Shown in pieces: positions 36,351-44,364 of a DNA stretch of 57,543 bases (position 1 is the stretch's first letter; each line of letters begins with the position of its first letter). The notes beneath the pieces are model-generated. The model was given only the letters and a program-made list of their open reading frames with translations. It was not told the origin of the DNA and searched no databases. This DNA comes from Gemmatimonadota bacterium (GTDB lineage Bacteria > Gemmatimonadota > Gemmatimonadetes > Gemmatimonadales > GWC2-71-9). Made by a program: the position numbers and the translations under genes. The stretch covers positions 1 through 57,543 of the forward strand of contig QHUZ01000029.1 in assembly GCA_003223395.1 (NCBI GenBank). The letters run 5' to 3'.

Positions 36351-37244
36351 GTGCTTCATGCCCACGTCATCCTCAATCCCGCGGCGGGACGAGGCGCCGC
36401 ACGACGCGCCGAGTCCGTGGTCGCGCGCGAGTTCCGGGCGCAGGGCTGGGCGGTGGATGTGGTCCGCACCGACGGCCCCGGCCACGGTCAGGAGCTGGCG
36501 ATGGAGGCGGTGCGGCAGGGCGCCAAGCATGTGGTCGCGGTCGGTGGAGACGGCACGGTTCACGAAGTGGCGAACGGCCTGCTGCGCACGGGCACCGATG
36601 CCGCCCTCGGCGTGGTGCCGATCGGCTCCGGCAACGACTTTGCGAAGCTCGTCGGGCAGTTCGGCTACGATCCAGCGCGCGCGGTGGCGCGGCTCGTCAC
36701 CGCCCGCTCGCAGCGCTTCGATGCGGGGCGGGTGCTGGGTGAATGGTTCGTAAACAGCGTCGGGTTCGGGTTCGGGCCCGCCGTCGTCAAGACGCGGAAC
36801 GCGATGCACCACCTGCGCGGCTTTCTATCTTATCTCGTCCCGATCGTGCAGACGTTCTTCAAGTTCGAGCCGCCGGTCTTCGACGTGGCCGCGCCCGGAT
36901 TCCGGGAGCGGGGGTACATGATGATGGTCGAGGTTTGCAACGGTACGACGGCAGGCGGGAGCTATCGGTTCGCCCCGGACGCCGATCCCGCGGACGGGAA
37001 GCTGGATGTCTGCTTGATCCGGCGCGTGTCGTTGCCGCGGTTCCTCCTCGCGATACCGCGCGTGATGCGTGGCACGCACGTCACGATGCGCGAGGTGGCG
37101 CTCATCAAGACCGCCAAGCTCGTGATTCGCGCCCCCGAGGAGCCGCTGATGCTGCACACCGATGGGGAATTGCGCGAGCCGGGAGTCAATGAATGCACGG
37201 TGGAGCTGGAGCGGGGGAGATTGAACGTGTTGGTGGCACGATGA
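36351..37244 (+). CDS. Diacylglycerol kinase family lipid kinase (YegS/DagK-like)
   Basis: 297 residues from GTG 36351 (MLHAHVILNPAAGRG). Soluble-type lipid kinase with ILNPAAGRG and the catalytic GGDGTVHEV motif, then GSGNDFAK. It probably phosphorylates diacylglycerol or a related lipid using ATP. A TTG at 36333 would add six residues but lies in the hairpin loop. The stop overlaps the next start (ATGA). Confidence 0.92.
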   Translation: MLHAHVILNPAAGRGAARRAESVVAREFRAQGWAVDVVRTDGPGHGQELAMEAVRQGAKHVVAVGGDGTVHEVANGLLRTGTDAALGVVPIGSGNDFAKLVGQFGYDPARAVARLVTARSQRFDAGRVLGEWFVNSVGFGFGPAVVKTRNAMHHLRGFLSYLVPIVQTFFKFEPPVFDVAAPGFRERGYMMMVEVCNGTTAGGSYRFAPDADPADGKLDVCLIRRVSLPRFLLAIPRVMRGTHVTMREVALIKTAKLVIRAPEEPLMLHTDGELREPGVNECTVELERGRLNVLVAR

Positions 37245-37735
37245 AAAACGATGGAATGAGGGAACGATGGAATGTGGTCGCTCTGGCGGCTTTTCTTTCC
37301 ATCATTCCATCGTTCCATCTTTCTGCTCAGGATACCACCACCGCTCGAGATACGAGCCACGTCATCCTCCCAGATACGATGCCCAGGGGAATCAGGCCCA
37401 TGGGAGCCTTTCTGCGCTCCTTCATCCTTCCCGGGTGGGGCCAGGTGGCGACCGACCGGCCCATGACTGGCGCGGTATTCGTCGCCTGGGAAGGCGTGAC
37501 GGTCATGATGACCCTCAAAGCGCAGCAGGAAGCGAACTACTTCAAGGCGATTCACTCCGTCAACCTGCGCCACAAGCGGCAGGAAGTGCAGGACTGGCTC
37601 GTGCTGTGGGTCTTCAATCACTTCTTTTCGGGCGCGGAGGCGTACGTCTCCGCGCACCTGCACGACTTCCCGCCGGATCTCAAGCTCCGGGCCTTCCCCG
37701 GCGGCATCGGCATCAGTATCCCGTTCCATGAATAA
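37241..37735 (+). CDS. Small membrane protein (DUF5683-like), repeat-encoded signal peptide
   Basis: 164 residues. The N-terminus MKNDGMRERWNVVALAAFL ... SFHLSAQ is a signal peptide, and both ends of it are encoded by facing octamer arrays. The mature part has MGAFLRSFILPGWGQVATDRP and AVFVAWEGVTVMMTL, a pattern of paired membrane helices seen in DUF5683-type proteins; the match is tentative. The ATG is coupled to the lipid kinase (ATGA) and its stop overlaps murI by 8 bp. Confidence 0.75.
   Translation: MKNDGMRERWNVVALAAFLSIIPSFHLSAQDTTTARDTSHVILPDTMPRGIRPMGAFLRSFILPGWGQVATDRPMTGAVFVAWEGVTVMMTLKAQQEANYFKAIHSVNLRHKRQEVQDWLVLWVFNHFFSGAEAYVSAHLHDFPPDLKLRAFPGGIGISIPFHE
37250..37323. repeat. Inverted pair of octamer arrays encoding a signal peptide
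   Basis: Left arm GATGGAAT, GAGGGAAC, GATGGAAT (37250-37273). Right arm TTTCCATC, ATTCCATC, GTTCCATC (37296-37319). GGAACGATGGAATG (37261-37274) is the exact reverse complement of 37304-37317. Same unit family as the array pair at 21332-21422. Confidence 0.75.
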
Positions 37736-38525
37736 AGCCCCGCTCGGGGTGTTCGACTCGGGGATCGGCGGCCTGACCGTCGCGCGCGCGTTGTTCGAGC
37801 GGCTCCCGCACGAGTCGGTGATCTATTTCGGCGACACCGCGCGCGTGCCGTACGGGCCGAAATCTCCTGATACCGTGCGGCGCTATAGCGGCGAGATCCT
37901 CGCGTATCTGCTGAATCGCGGCGTGAAAGCCGTGGTCGTCGCGTGCAATACGAGCACCGCGCACGCGCTCGGCTACCTGAAGGAGCGCTCGACTGTACCC
38001 GTCGTCGGCGTGATCGAACCGGGTGCGCGCGCCGCAGTGGCAGCGACCAAGACGGGGACGATCGGTGTGATCGGCACCGCCGGGACCGTTGCGAGCGGCG
38101 CGTACGAGCGCGCGATCAAGGCGCTGCGCCCCGATGCACGCGTCCACAGCCAGCCCTGCCCGCTGTTCGTGCCGCTCGTCGAGGAAGGGTGGTTCGAGCA
38201 TCCCGCCGCCGAGCTGATCGCACGCGAGTATCTGGCGCCGCTGCAGCGCGCGAAGGTGGACGTGCTCGTGCTGGGCTGCACGCATTATCCGTTGCTCAAG
38301 CCGCTCCTCGCGCGCGTCATGGGTCCGGGTGTGAAACTGGTGGACTCGGCGGAAGAGACGGCGACAGCGGTGGCGCGGGAGCTCGAGCGGCTGGATCTGC
38401 TAGCGAACGGCGGGAGTCACGACCATCGCTTCGTGGTGTCGGACGATGAGCCGCATTTTCGGAAAGTTGGTGCGAGGTTCCTCGGCGAGAAGCTCAAGCA
38501 GGTAGAGGTCGTACCGCTCGGTTGA
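37728..38525 (+). CDS. murI: Glutamate racemase
   Basis: 265 residues. It makes D-glutamate for peptidoglycan. Two catalytic cysteines are present: Cys73 in VVACNTSTA and Cys184 in LGCTHYPLL; FDSGIGG and PYGPK are also typical. The 3' end overlaps the convergent LpxH-like gene by 32 bp. Confidence 0.96.
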   Translation: MNKAPLGVFDSGIGGLTVARALFERLPHESVIYFGDTARVPYGPKSPDTVRRYSGEILAYLLNRGVKAVVVACNTSTAHALGYLKERSTVPVVGVIEPGARAAVAATKTGTIGVIGTAGTVASGAYERAIKALRPDARVHSQPCPLFVPLVEEGWFEHPAAELIAREYLAPLQRAKVDVLVLGCTHYPLLKPLLARVMGPGVKLVDSAEETATAVARELERLDLLANGGSHDHRFVVSDDEPHFRKVGARFLGEKLKQVEVVPLG

Positions 38526-39276
38526 CGAGAGCATCAGGAAACGTCTTGAGCTCCACCTGGTCGCCCGAGATCACCGCATAACGCCCCCCGTCCAGAAACG
38601 CTCCGGGATTCAGATAGGCACGGCCGTCGGGCAGGCGGTCCACCACCGGCCGATGCGTGTGCGCCATGATCACGAGCTGCACGTCGGCGTGGCTGCCCAG
38701 GAAATCCGCAGCCCAGCGGCGCTGCGCCGCTGCCGCCCGATCCAGCACCGCGCTATCCTTTGTATTATCGGCCAGATGGCGCGAAAACAGATCGGCGATC
38801 CAGAAGCCGATGGTGGGATGCAGCACGCGAAACACCGCGACCGTGATGGGATGACGCAGCACGCGATGCATCAGCGCGCCGGTCCAGTGCTGCTCGGTGA
38901 GGCCGTCGCCGTGCGTAATGAAGGCGCGGCGCCCCCCCAGGTCGAGCTCGGCCTCGCCGCCGAAGAATTCGATGCCGAGATCCTGGGTGAAGAACGAACC
39001 GCCCCAGCGATCGTGGTTGCCCCCCACGAACGTGACCGGCACGCCGCGGGCGCGGACCTCCTGCAGCTTGGCGACGGTGGCAAAATGTTTGCGGGGGATG
39101 ACGCTTGGATACTCGAACCAGAAGTCGAAGACATCGCCCGTGAGAATGAGGTGATCCCCGGGCTGGGGGATCTCATCCAGGAACGCGTGGAACGCCTTCC
39201 CCACGGCGGGCGGCACCTGACCCAGGTGCGCGTCCGCCACCACGATGACGCGAGGGGATTTACTCTGGGACGACAC
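38494..39276 (-). CDS. lpxH: UDP-2,3-diacylglucosamine diphosphatase-like phosphoesterase (LpxH-like)
   Basis: 260 residues, a calcineurin-type metallophosphoesterase: VADAHLG, GDVFDFWFEY, GGNHDRWG, ITHGDG and AHTHRP. GDVFDFW and the tail resemble LpxH, which cleaves UDP-2,3-diacylglucosamine in lipid A synthesis. Other calcineurin-like phosphatases cannot be excluded. GTG start; divergent from the cysteine-repeat gene. Confidence 0.82.
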   Translation of the reverse strand: MSSQSKSPRVIVVADAHLGQVPPAVGKAFHAFLDEIPQPGDHLILTGDVFDFWFEYPSVIPRKHFATVAKLQEVRARGVPVTFVGGNHDRWGGSFFTQDLGIEFFGGEAELDLGGRRAFITHGDGLTEQHWTGALMHRVLRHPITVAVFRVLHPTIGFWIADLFSRHLADNTKDSAVLDRAAAAQRRWAADFLGSHADVQLVIMAHTHRPVVDRLPDGRAYLNPGAFLDGGRYAVISGDQVELKTFPDALVNRAVRPLPA

Positions 39277-39329
39277 GGCCCAAGCTTAGGAACCTGGATC
39301 GACGCACGCAAGCACATTACTGTATTGCC

Positions 39330-40517
39330 ATGACGCAAACGCAAAAGCTCCTGATCGCCATCGGCATCCTGGCCGGAACCGGAATCGCTGCGAACCGCTT
39401 CGCTCCGGCGGGGACGGGCGACCGAGGCGAAGCCTGCCGCCGCTTCGTCAACGAGGCGCGTCGGACCTGCTATTCCCAGCTCCTGTCGGAGCGTCTCAGA
39501 CAGCACGGCGTCGCCGATGCGGTGGCCACCCTGGATAAGCTCGCGGCGACGGACGCCGACGTCGCCGAGCACGCGCACGAGTTCGCGCACGGCCTCGGCA
39601 TCGAGGCATACGGCAGGTCCACCGATATCGTCGCCACCTTTGCCGCCTGCGGTGACGGCTTTTCGTCGGGCTGCCGCCATGGCGTGATCCAGGCGTACTT
39701 CGAATCGCGCGAGAAGGTGACGCAGCCCGAGGTCGAAGCGCTGTGCCAGCCGTTCAAGAGCCCCGGCGCGAGCCGCTGGGTGCTGTTTCAATGTGTTCAC
39801 GGGATGGGCCACGGCCTGACGATGCTGTATGCGCACGACCTGCCGCGCGCACTCACCGACTGCGACATGCTCAGCGACGGGTGGGACCGCGAGTCGTGCT
39901 ACGGCGGCGCGTTCATGGAGAGCGTGATCAACGCGACCGCTCCGCACCATCCCGCGACGATGCTCGCCGCACAGAGCCATCACCACATGATGGGCGGCAC
40001 GACGTTCAAGGCCATGGATCCGGCGGATCCATTGTATCCCTGCTCGATCATGGCCGAGCGGTACCTGGATGCGTGCTACCAGATGCAGACGTCGGTCATG
40101 CTCAATCTGAATCACGGCAACATCGGGGACGCGGCAAAATCGTGCGAGCGCGCGCCGCTGCGCGTCCGGCCAATCTGCTTCCAGAGCCTCGGTCGCGACA
40201 TTACATCCTACACGTCGCGCGATCCACAAAAGACGGCCGATCTCTGTCACACGGCGGCGGAGCCCTACCGCCCCGCGTGTTACTTCGGGGCGGTGAAGGC
40301 GCTCGTCGATTGGACCGCGACGACGGGTGCGGCATTCGCCTTCTGCCAGCTCGTTGCCAGCGAGGCCGGCGGGCCGACCTGCTATCACGCCCTCGGCGAA
40401 GAGATCGCCACACTGCTGGCGTCGCTGCCGGAGCGCGAGGTCCAGTGCCTGCGCGCGCAGGAGCCGCAGGCGGTCATGGCGTGCCGGTTGGGCGCGGGAG
40501 TCCCTGTGTCGCGTTGA
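39330..40517 (+). CDS. Exported Cys-pair repeat protein, ~34-residue solenoid, unknown function
   Basis: 395 residues. An N-terminal membrane anchor or signal (residues 7-24) exports the protein. All 18 cysteines occur as pairs, C-x(7-16)-C, at 36/47, 107/115, 139/155, 178/190, 238/249, 272/283, 306/317, 339/351 and 373/385; the last five pairs recur every 33-34 residues. The second Cys is usually followed by Tyr or Phe and a small-residue helix (ACYFGAVKAL, TCYHALGEEI). Residues 69-94 look like a repeat where His replaces Cys (HAHEFAHGLG). Histidines cluster at 81-87, 117, 157-161 and 206-219. The period equals that of TPR/Sel1-type solenoids, with disulfides added. Not a family I recognise. 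Confidence 0.85.
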   Translation: MTQTQKLLIAIGILAGTGIAANRFAPAGTGDRGEACRRFVNEARRTCYSQLLSERLRQHGVADAVATLDKLAATDADVAEHAHEFAHGLGIEAYGRSTDIVATFAACGDGFSSGCRHGVIQAYFESREKVTQPEVEALCQPFKSPGASRWVLFQCVHGMGHGLTMLYAHDLPRALTDCDMLSDGWDRESCYGGAFMESVINATAPHHPATMLAAQSHHHMMGGTTFKAMDPADPLYPCSIMAERYLDACYQMQTSVMLNLNHGNIGDAAKSCERAPLRVRPICFQSLGRDITSYTSRDPQKTADLCHTAAEPYRPACYFGAVKALVDWTATTGAAFAFCQLVASEAGGPTCYHALGEEIATLLASLPEREVQCLRAQEPQAVMACRLGAGVPVSR

Positions 40518-40542
40518 CTTTTACGGCGGCGGTTCGCATTCT
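40514..40542 (+). promoter_or_regulatory. Promoter candidate for deoC, near-leaderless
   Basis: TTGACT (40514-40519), 17-nt spacer, CATTCT (40537-40542). Transcription would begin ~3 nt before ATG 40552. The -35 hexamer overlaps the stop of the upstream gene. Confidence 0.35.
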
Positions 40543-40551
40543 CCCGCCAGC

Positions 40552-41559
40552 ATGAAGGCTCTCTCGGAACGACTGCGGGCTGGGACCGTACCCGTTCGTC
40601 CTGTCCTCCAGGACGATCGCAATCCCGGTATGCCGCTCGATCTCGATGTCATCCGCGCGCTGCGCGTCAATCGCAGCGCCGTCGAACGCCGCGCCGCCAC
40701 CATCCCCACGCGCCGCACCGTAAAGAAGGAATGGCAAGCCGCGTGGCTGCTGCGCGCGATCACCTGCATGGACCTCACGACACTGCAGGGCGACGACACG
40801 CCCGGCAACGTGCTGCGGCTCTGCGCCAAGGCCCGTCGCCCGCTGCGCCAGGACCTGATCGACGCGCTCGGCGTCGGCGATCTCGATATCAAGGTTGGCG
40901 CGGTCTGCGTCTATCACGCGCTCGTCCCCACGGCGGTCGCGGCGCTCGAAGGCTCGGGGATTCCGGTGGCCGCCGTATCGACCGGTTTTCCCGCGGGACT
41001 CAGTCCCTTCGCGCAGCGACTCGAGGAGGTACAGGCGTCAGTTGCGGCGGGCGCGCAGGAGATCGACATCGTCATCACCCGCGCGCACGTGCTGACCGGC
41101 GACTGGCCGGCGCTCTACGCCGAGGTCCGCGCGTTCCGCGATGCGTGCGGCCGCGCGCACATGAAAGCGATCCTCGGCACCGGCGACCTGGCGACCCTCA
41201 CGAATGTCGCCCGCGCCAGCATGGTGGCGATGATGGCCGGCGCCGATTTCATCAAGACGTCCACGGGCAAAGAGCCGGTCAACGCGGTCTTGCCGGTCGG
41301 CGTCGTGATGACGCGCATGATTCGCGAATACGAGATGCGGACCGGCGCCGCCGTCGGCTTCAAGCCCGCGGGCGGGATCCGCGCCGCCAAGCAGGCGCTC
41401 GACTGGCTCATCCTTATGAAGGAAGAGCTCGGCGACCGCTGGCTCAGGTCGGCGTTGTTCAGGCTGGGGGCAAGTTCGTTGCTGACTGACATCGAGCGCC
41501 AGCTCGAGCACTTCGTGACGGGCCGCTACGCGGCTGCCCATCGCCATCCGATGGTGTAA
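40552..41559 (+). CDS. deoC: Deoxyribose-phosphate aldolase
   Basis: 335 residues. It splits 2-deoxyribose-5-phosphate into glyceraldehyde-3-phosphate and acetaldehyde. The Schiff-base lysine is in FIKTSTGK, and the phosphate/second lysine site in GFKPAGGI. It is longer than the E. coli enzyme (~259) and closer in size to the long, animal-type branch (~318). It is coupled to the double aldehyde dehydrogenase (TAATG), which could oxidise the acetaldehyde produced. Start ATG 40552; longer frame upstream lies in the previous gene. Confidence 0.95.
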   Translation: MKALSERLRAGTVPVRPVLQDDRNPGMPLDLDVIRALRVNRSAVERRAATIPTRRTVKKEWQAAWLLRAITCMDLTTLQGDDTPGNVLRLCAKARRPLRQDLIDALGVGDLDIKVGAVCVYHALVPTAVAALEGSGIPVAAVSTGFPAGLSPFAQRLEEVQASVAAGAQEIDIVITRAHVLTGDWPALYAEVRAFRDACGRAHMKAILGTGDLATLTNVARASMVAMMAGADFIKTSTGKEPVNAVLPVGVVMTRMIREYEMRTGAAVGFKPAGGIRAAKQALDWLILMKEELGDRWLRSALFRLGASSLLTDIERQLEHFVTGRYAAAHRHPMV

Positions 41560-43937
41560 TGGCAACCGTCGCCAAGCTGTTCGAGACGATGGAATACGGA
41601 CCGGCGCCGGAGAGCGACGCGCCGGCGCTCGAGTGGCTCAAACAACACGACAACGGGCGCTTCGGGCACTTCAGCAACGGCCGTTGGGTGGCTCCCGCCG
41701 AAGGCCAGTATTTCGAGACGATCAACCCCGCGACGAAGGCGGTCCTGGCGCGCGTCGCCCAGGGGAGCAAGGCGGACGTGGATGCGGCCGTCGCCGCCGC
41801 GAATTCCGCCGCGCCCGTGTGGTCCGGGCTCACGCCCCACGCGCGCGCCCGCTTCCTGTACGCGCTCGCCCGTGAGGTGCAGCGGCATTCGCGGCTCCTC
41901 GCGGTGCTCGAGAGCCTCGATAACGGCAAACCGATCCGCGAAACGCGCGATCTCGACATCCCGCTCGTCGCCCGGCACTTCTATCATCACGCCGGTTGGG
42001 CGCAGCTGCGCGACAGCGAATTCCCCGGCTACGTGCCGGTCGGGGTCGTCGGCCAGATCATCCCGTGGAATTTCCCGCTCCTCATGGTCGCCTGGAAGGT
42101 GGCGCCGGCGCTCGCGGCGGGAAACACGGTGATCCTGAAGCCTGCCGAGTTCACGCCGCTCACCGCGCTGTGCTTTGCGGAGATCGCGCAGGCCGCGGGG
42201 CTGCCGCCCGGCGTCTTCAACGTGGTGACCGGCGATGGCGCGACGGGGAAGGCGCTCGTCGAGCACCCGGACGTGCAGAAGATCGCGTTCACCGGCTCCA
42301 CGGAAGTCGGACGCATCATCCGCAAGGCGACCGCCGGCAGCGGCAAGAAGCTGACGCTCGAGCTCGGCGGCAAAAGTCCGTTCATCGTGTTCGACGACGC
42401 CGATCTCGACAGCGTCGTCGAAGGTGTGGTGGACGCGATCTGGTTCAATCAGGGCCAGGTGTGCTGCGCCGGCTCGCGGCTGCTCGTGCAGGAAAGCGTC
42501 GCCGACCGGCTGACGCAGAAGCTCCGGGCGCGCATGGAAAAGCTGCGCGTCGGCTCGCCGCTCGATAAAGCGGTGGACATGGGCGCCATCGTGGCACCAG
42601 TCCAGCTCGAGCGCATCCGCGGTCTGGTAGAGAAAGGCGTCGAAGAAGGGGCCAAGATGTGGCAGCCGTCGTGGGCGTGCCCGACCGAAGGCTACTTCTA
42701 TCCGCCGACGCTGTTCACCGACGTCTCGCCCGCCGCCACGATCGCCCAGATCGAAATCTTCGGCCCCGTCCTCGTCAGCATGACGTTCCGCACACCGAAG
42801 GAAGCGGTGGAGCTGGCCAACAACACGCCATACGGTCTCGCGGCGAGCGTGTGGACCGAGAATATCAATCTCGCGCTCGACGTCGCCCCGAAGCTCAAGG
42901 CCGGCGTCGTGTGGATCAACTCGACGAATCTGTTCGACGCGGCAGCCGGATTCGGCGGCTACCGGGAGTCTGGCTTCGGTCGAGAGGGTGGGAGAGAGGG
43001 GATGTGGGAATACCTGAAGGCGGGATGGGATGAAAAGGCGGGAGATGGGAGAAGGGAGATGTCCGATACGGCGGCGAAATCGACATCCGCACCGGAACGT
43101 ACATCTCCCATCTCCCTTCTCCCGCCTATTGATAGGACCTACAAGCTCTTCATCGGCGGTAAACAGGCGCGCCCCGATCAGGGCTACTCCCGCAAGATCC
43201 TCGGACCGGACGGCCGGGTGCTCGGCGAGGTCGCCGAAGGCAATCGCAAGGACGTGCGCAACGCGGTCGAGGCGGCACACGCGGCCGACGGGTGGGGACG
43301 CGGCAGCGGCCACATGCGCGCCCAGATCCTCTATTTCATCGCCGAGAATCTCGCGACGCGTGCCGACGAGTTCGCGGCGCGGGTGGGACGCCAGGAAGTA
43401 GACGCGAGCATCGCCCGACTGTTCACCTACGCCGCGTGGGCCGACAAGTGGGACGGCGCCGTGCACCACACGCCAATTCGCGGGGTTACGCTGGCGATGA
43501 ACGAGCCGATCGGCGTCCTCGGCATTGCCGCTCCGGATGACGTGCCGCTGCTCGGCTTCGTGTCGCTGATGGCACCGGCGATCGCCGTCGGCAACACCGT
43601 CATCGTCGTTCCCTCCGAGTCGCAGCCGATCGCCGCGACCGAGTTCTATACCGTGCTCGAGACGTCCGACGTCCCGGATGGCGTGATCAACGTGATCACC
43701 GGCGCGAAGGATCCGCTCGCAAAAGTGCTCGCCGAGCACGACGACGTGGACGGGATGTGGTACTTCGGCAGCGCCGCCGGTCTGAAGGCCGTCGAACTGG
43801 CCTCGGCAGCGAACATGAAGCGCACGTGGACGTCGGCGCGCACGCGCGACTGGCTCGATACGCGTCAGGGTGAGGGACGCGAGTTCCTCCGTCGCGCGAC
43901 GGAAGTAAAGAACATCTGGATTCCTTACGGCGAGTAA
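41559..43937 (+). CDS. ALDH16-type double-domain aldehyde dehydrogenase
   Basis: 792 residues. The N-terminal domain is a complete aldehyde dehydrogenase with catalytic Cys302 in GQVCCAG and general base Glu268 in LELGGK. A linker (about 493-523) encoded by inverted heptamer repeats leads to a second, partial domain (525-792) that keeps the NAD-fold segments (IGVLGIAAPDDVPLLGFVSLMAPAIAVGNTVIV) but has no ELGGK or catalytic Cys. This layout and length match ALDH16 proteins known in bacteria and animals; bacterial members keep the catalytic Cys. Probably acts on acetaldehyde from DeoC. Confidence 0.93.
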   Translation: MATVAKLFETMEYGPAPESDAPALEWLKQHDNGRFGHFSNGRWVAPAEGQYFETINPATKAVLARVAQGSKADVDAAVAAANSAAPVWSGLTPHARARFLYALAREVQRHSRLLAVLESLDNGKPIRETRDLDIPLVARHFYHHAGWAQLRDSEFPGYVPVGVVGQIIPWNFPLLMVAWKVAPALAAGNTVILKPAEFTPLTALCFAEIAQAAGLPPGVFNVVTGDGATGKALVEHPDVQKIAFTGSTEVGRIIRKATAGSGKKLTLELGGKSPFIVFDDADLDSVVEGVVDAIWFNQGQVCCAGSRLLVQESVADRLTQKLRARMEKLRVGSPLDKAVDMGAIVAPVQLERIRGLVEKGVEEGAKMWQPSWACPTEGYFYPPTLFTDVSPAATIAQIEIFGPVLVSMTFRTPKEAVELANNTPYGLAASVWTENINLALDVAPKLKAGVVWINSTNLFDAAAGFGGYRESGFGREGGREGMWEYLKAGWDEKAGDGRREMSDTAAKSTSAPERTSPISLLPPIDRTYKLFIGGKQARPDQGYSRKILGPDGRVLGEVAEGNRKDVRNAVEAAHAADGWGRGSGHMRAQILYFIAENLATRADEFAARVGRQEVDASIARLFTYAAWADKWDGAVHHTPIRGVTLAMNEPIGVLGIAAPDDVPLLGFVSLMAPAIAVGNTVIVVPSESQPIAATEFYTVLETSDVPDGVINVITGAKDPLAKVLAEHDDVDGMWYFGSAAGLKAVELASAANMKRTWTSARTRDWLDTRQGEGREFLRRATEVKNIWIPYGE
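43037..43126. repeat. Inverted heptamer arrays inside the ALDH16 linker
   Basis: Left arm (43037-43062) built of GGGAGAT, GGGAGAA, GGGAGAT; right arm (43101-43126) of ATCTCCC, ATCTCCC, TTCTCCC. The 26-nt arms are complementary at 24 positions, because two units are in swapped order. The element is in frame and encodes the interdomain linker. Confidence 0.8.
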
Positions 43938-43959
43938 GACTCCCCCCGTAATCAACGCG

Positions 43960-44364
43960 GTGCTGCACCGCGTGAACTACTCCGAGACCGATCAGATGGG
44001 CTTCGTCTACCACGCGAACTATCTCATCTGGATGGACATGGCGCGCACAGAGCATTTGCGTGAGCGCGGGATGTCGTATAAGGAACTGGAGGAGCAGGGG
44101 ACGTATCTCACGGTCACGGACGTGCACGTCCGCTACCGCCAGCCGGCACGCTATGATGATATGATTCGCGTCCGCTGCTGGGTGCGAGACCTGGCCTCGC
44201 GGCGGGTAATCTTCGGATACGCGGTGGAGCGGGCGCAGACGGACGAATTGCTCGCCACCGCCGAAACGTCGCTGATCGCGCTGAACAACCAACAATCGCT
44301 CTCGCGCCTTCCGGAGCACGTGTGTGAGTTGCTCGAAGCCACGGCAGACCCGGTTCGTCTCTAG
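43960..44364 (+). CDS. Acyl-CoA thioesterase (YbgC/4-hydroxybenzoyl-CoA thioesterase family)
   Basis: 134 residues, GTG start. A single hotdog domain with VNYSETDQMGFVYHANYLIWMD, the family signature with the catalytic Asp. It hydrolyses acyl-CoA esters; substrate unknown. Located between the ALDH16 gene and the HEAT-cyclophilin gene, whose start overlaps its end by 41 nt. Confidence 0.9.
   Translation: MLHRVNYSETDQMGFVYHANYLIWMDMARTEHLRERGMSYKELEEQGTYLTVTDVHVRYRQPARYDDMIRVRCWVRDLASRRVIFGYAVERAQTDELLATAETSLIALNNQQSLSRLPEHVCELLEATADPVRL

Noticed and set aside
41526-43955. Antisense open frame of about 810 codons opposite the double dehydrogenase
   Set aside because: Rich in Arg, Asp and His, no domain pattern; the plus-strand ALDH16 frame is certain.
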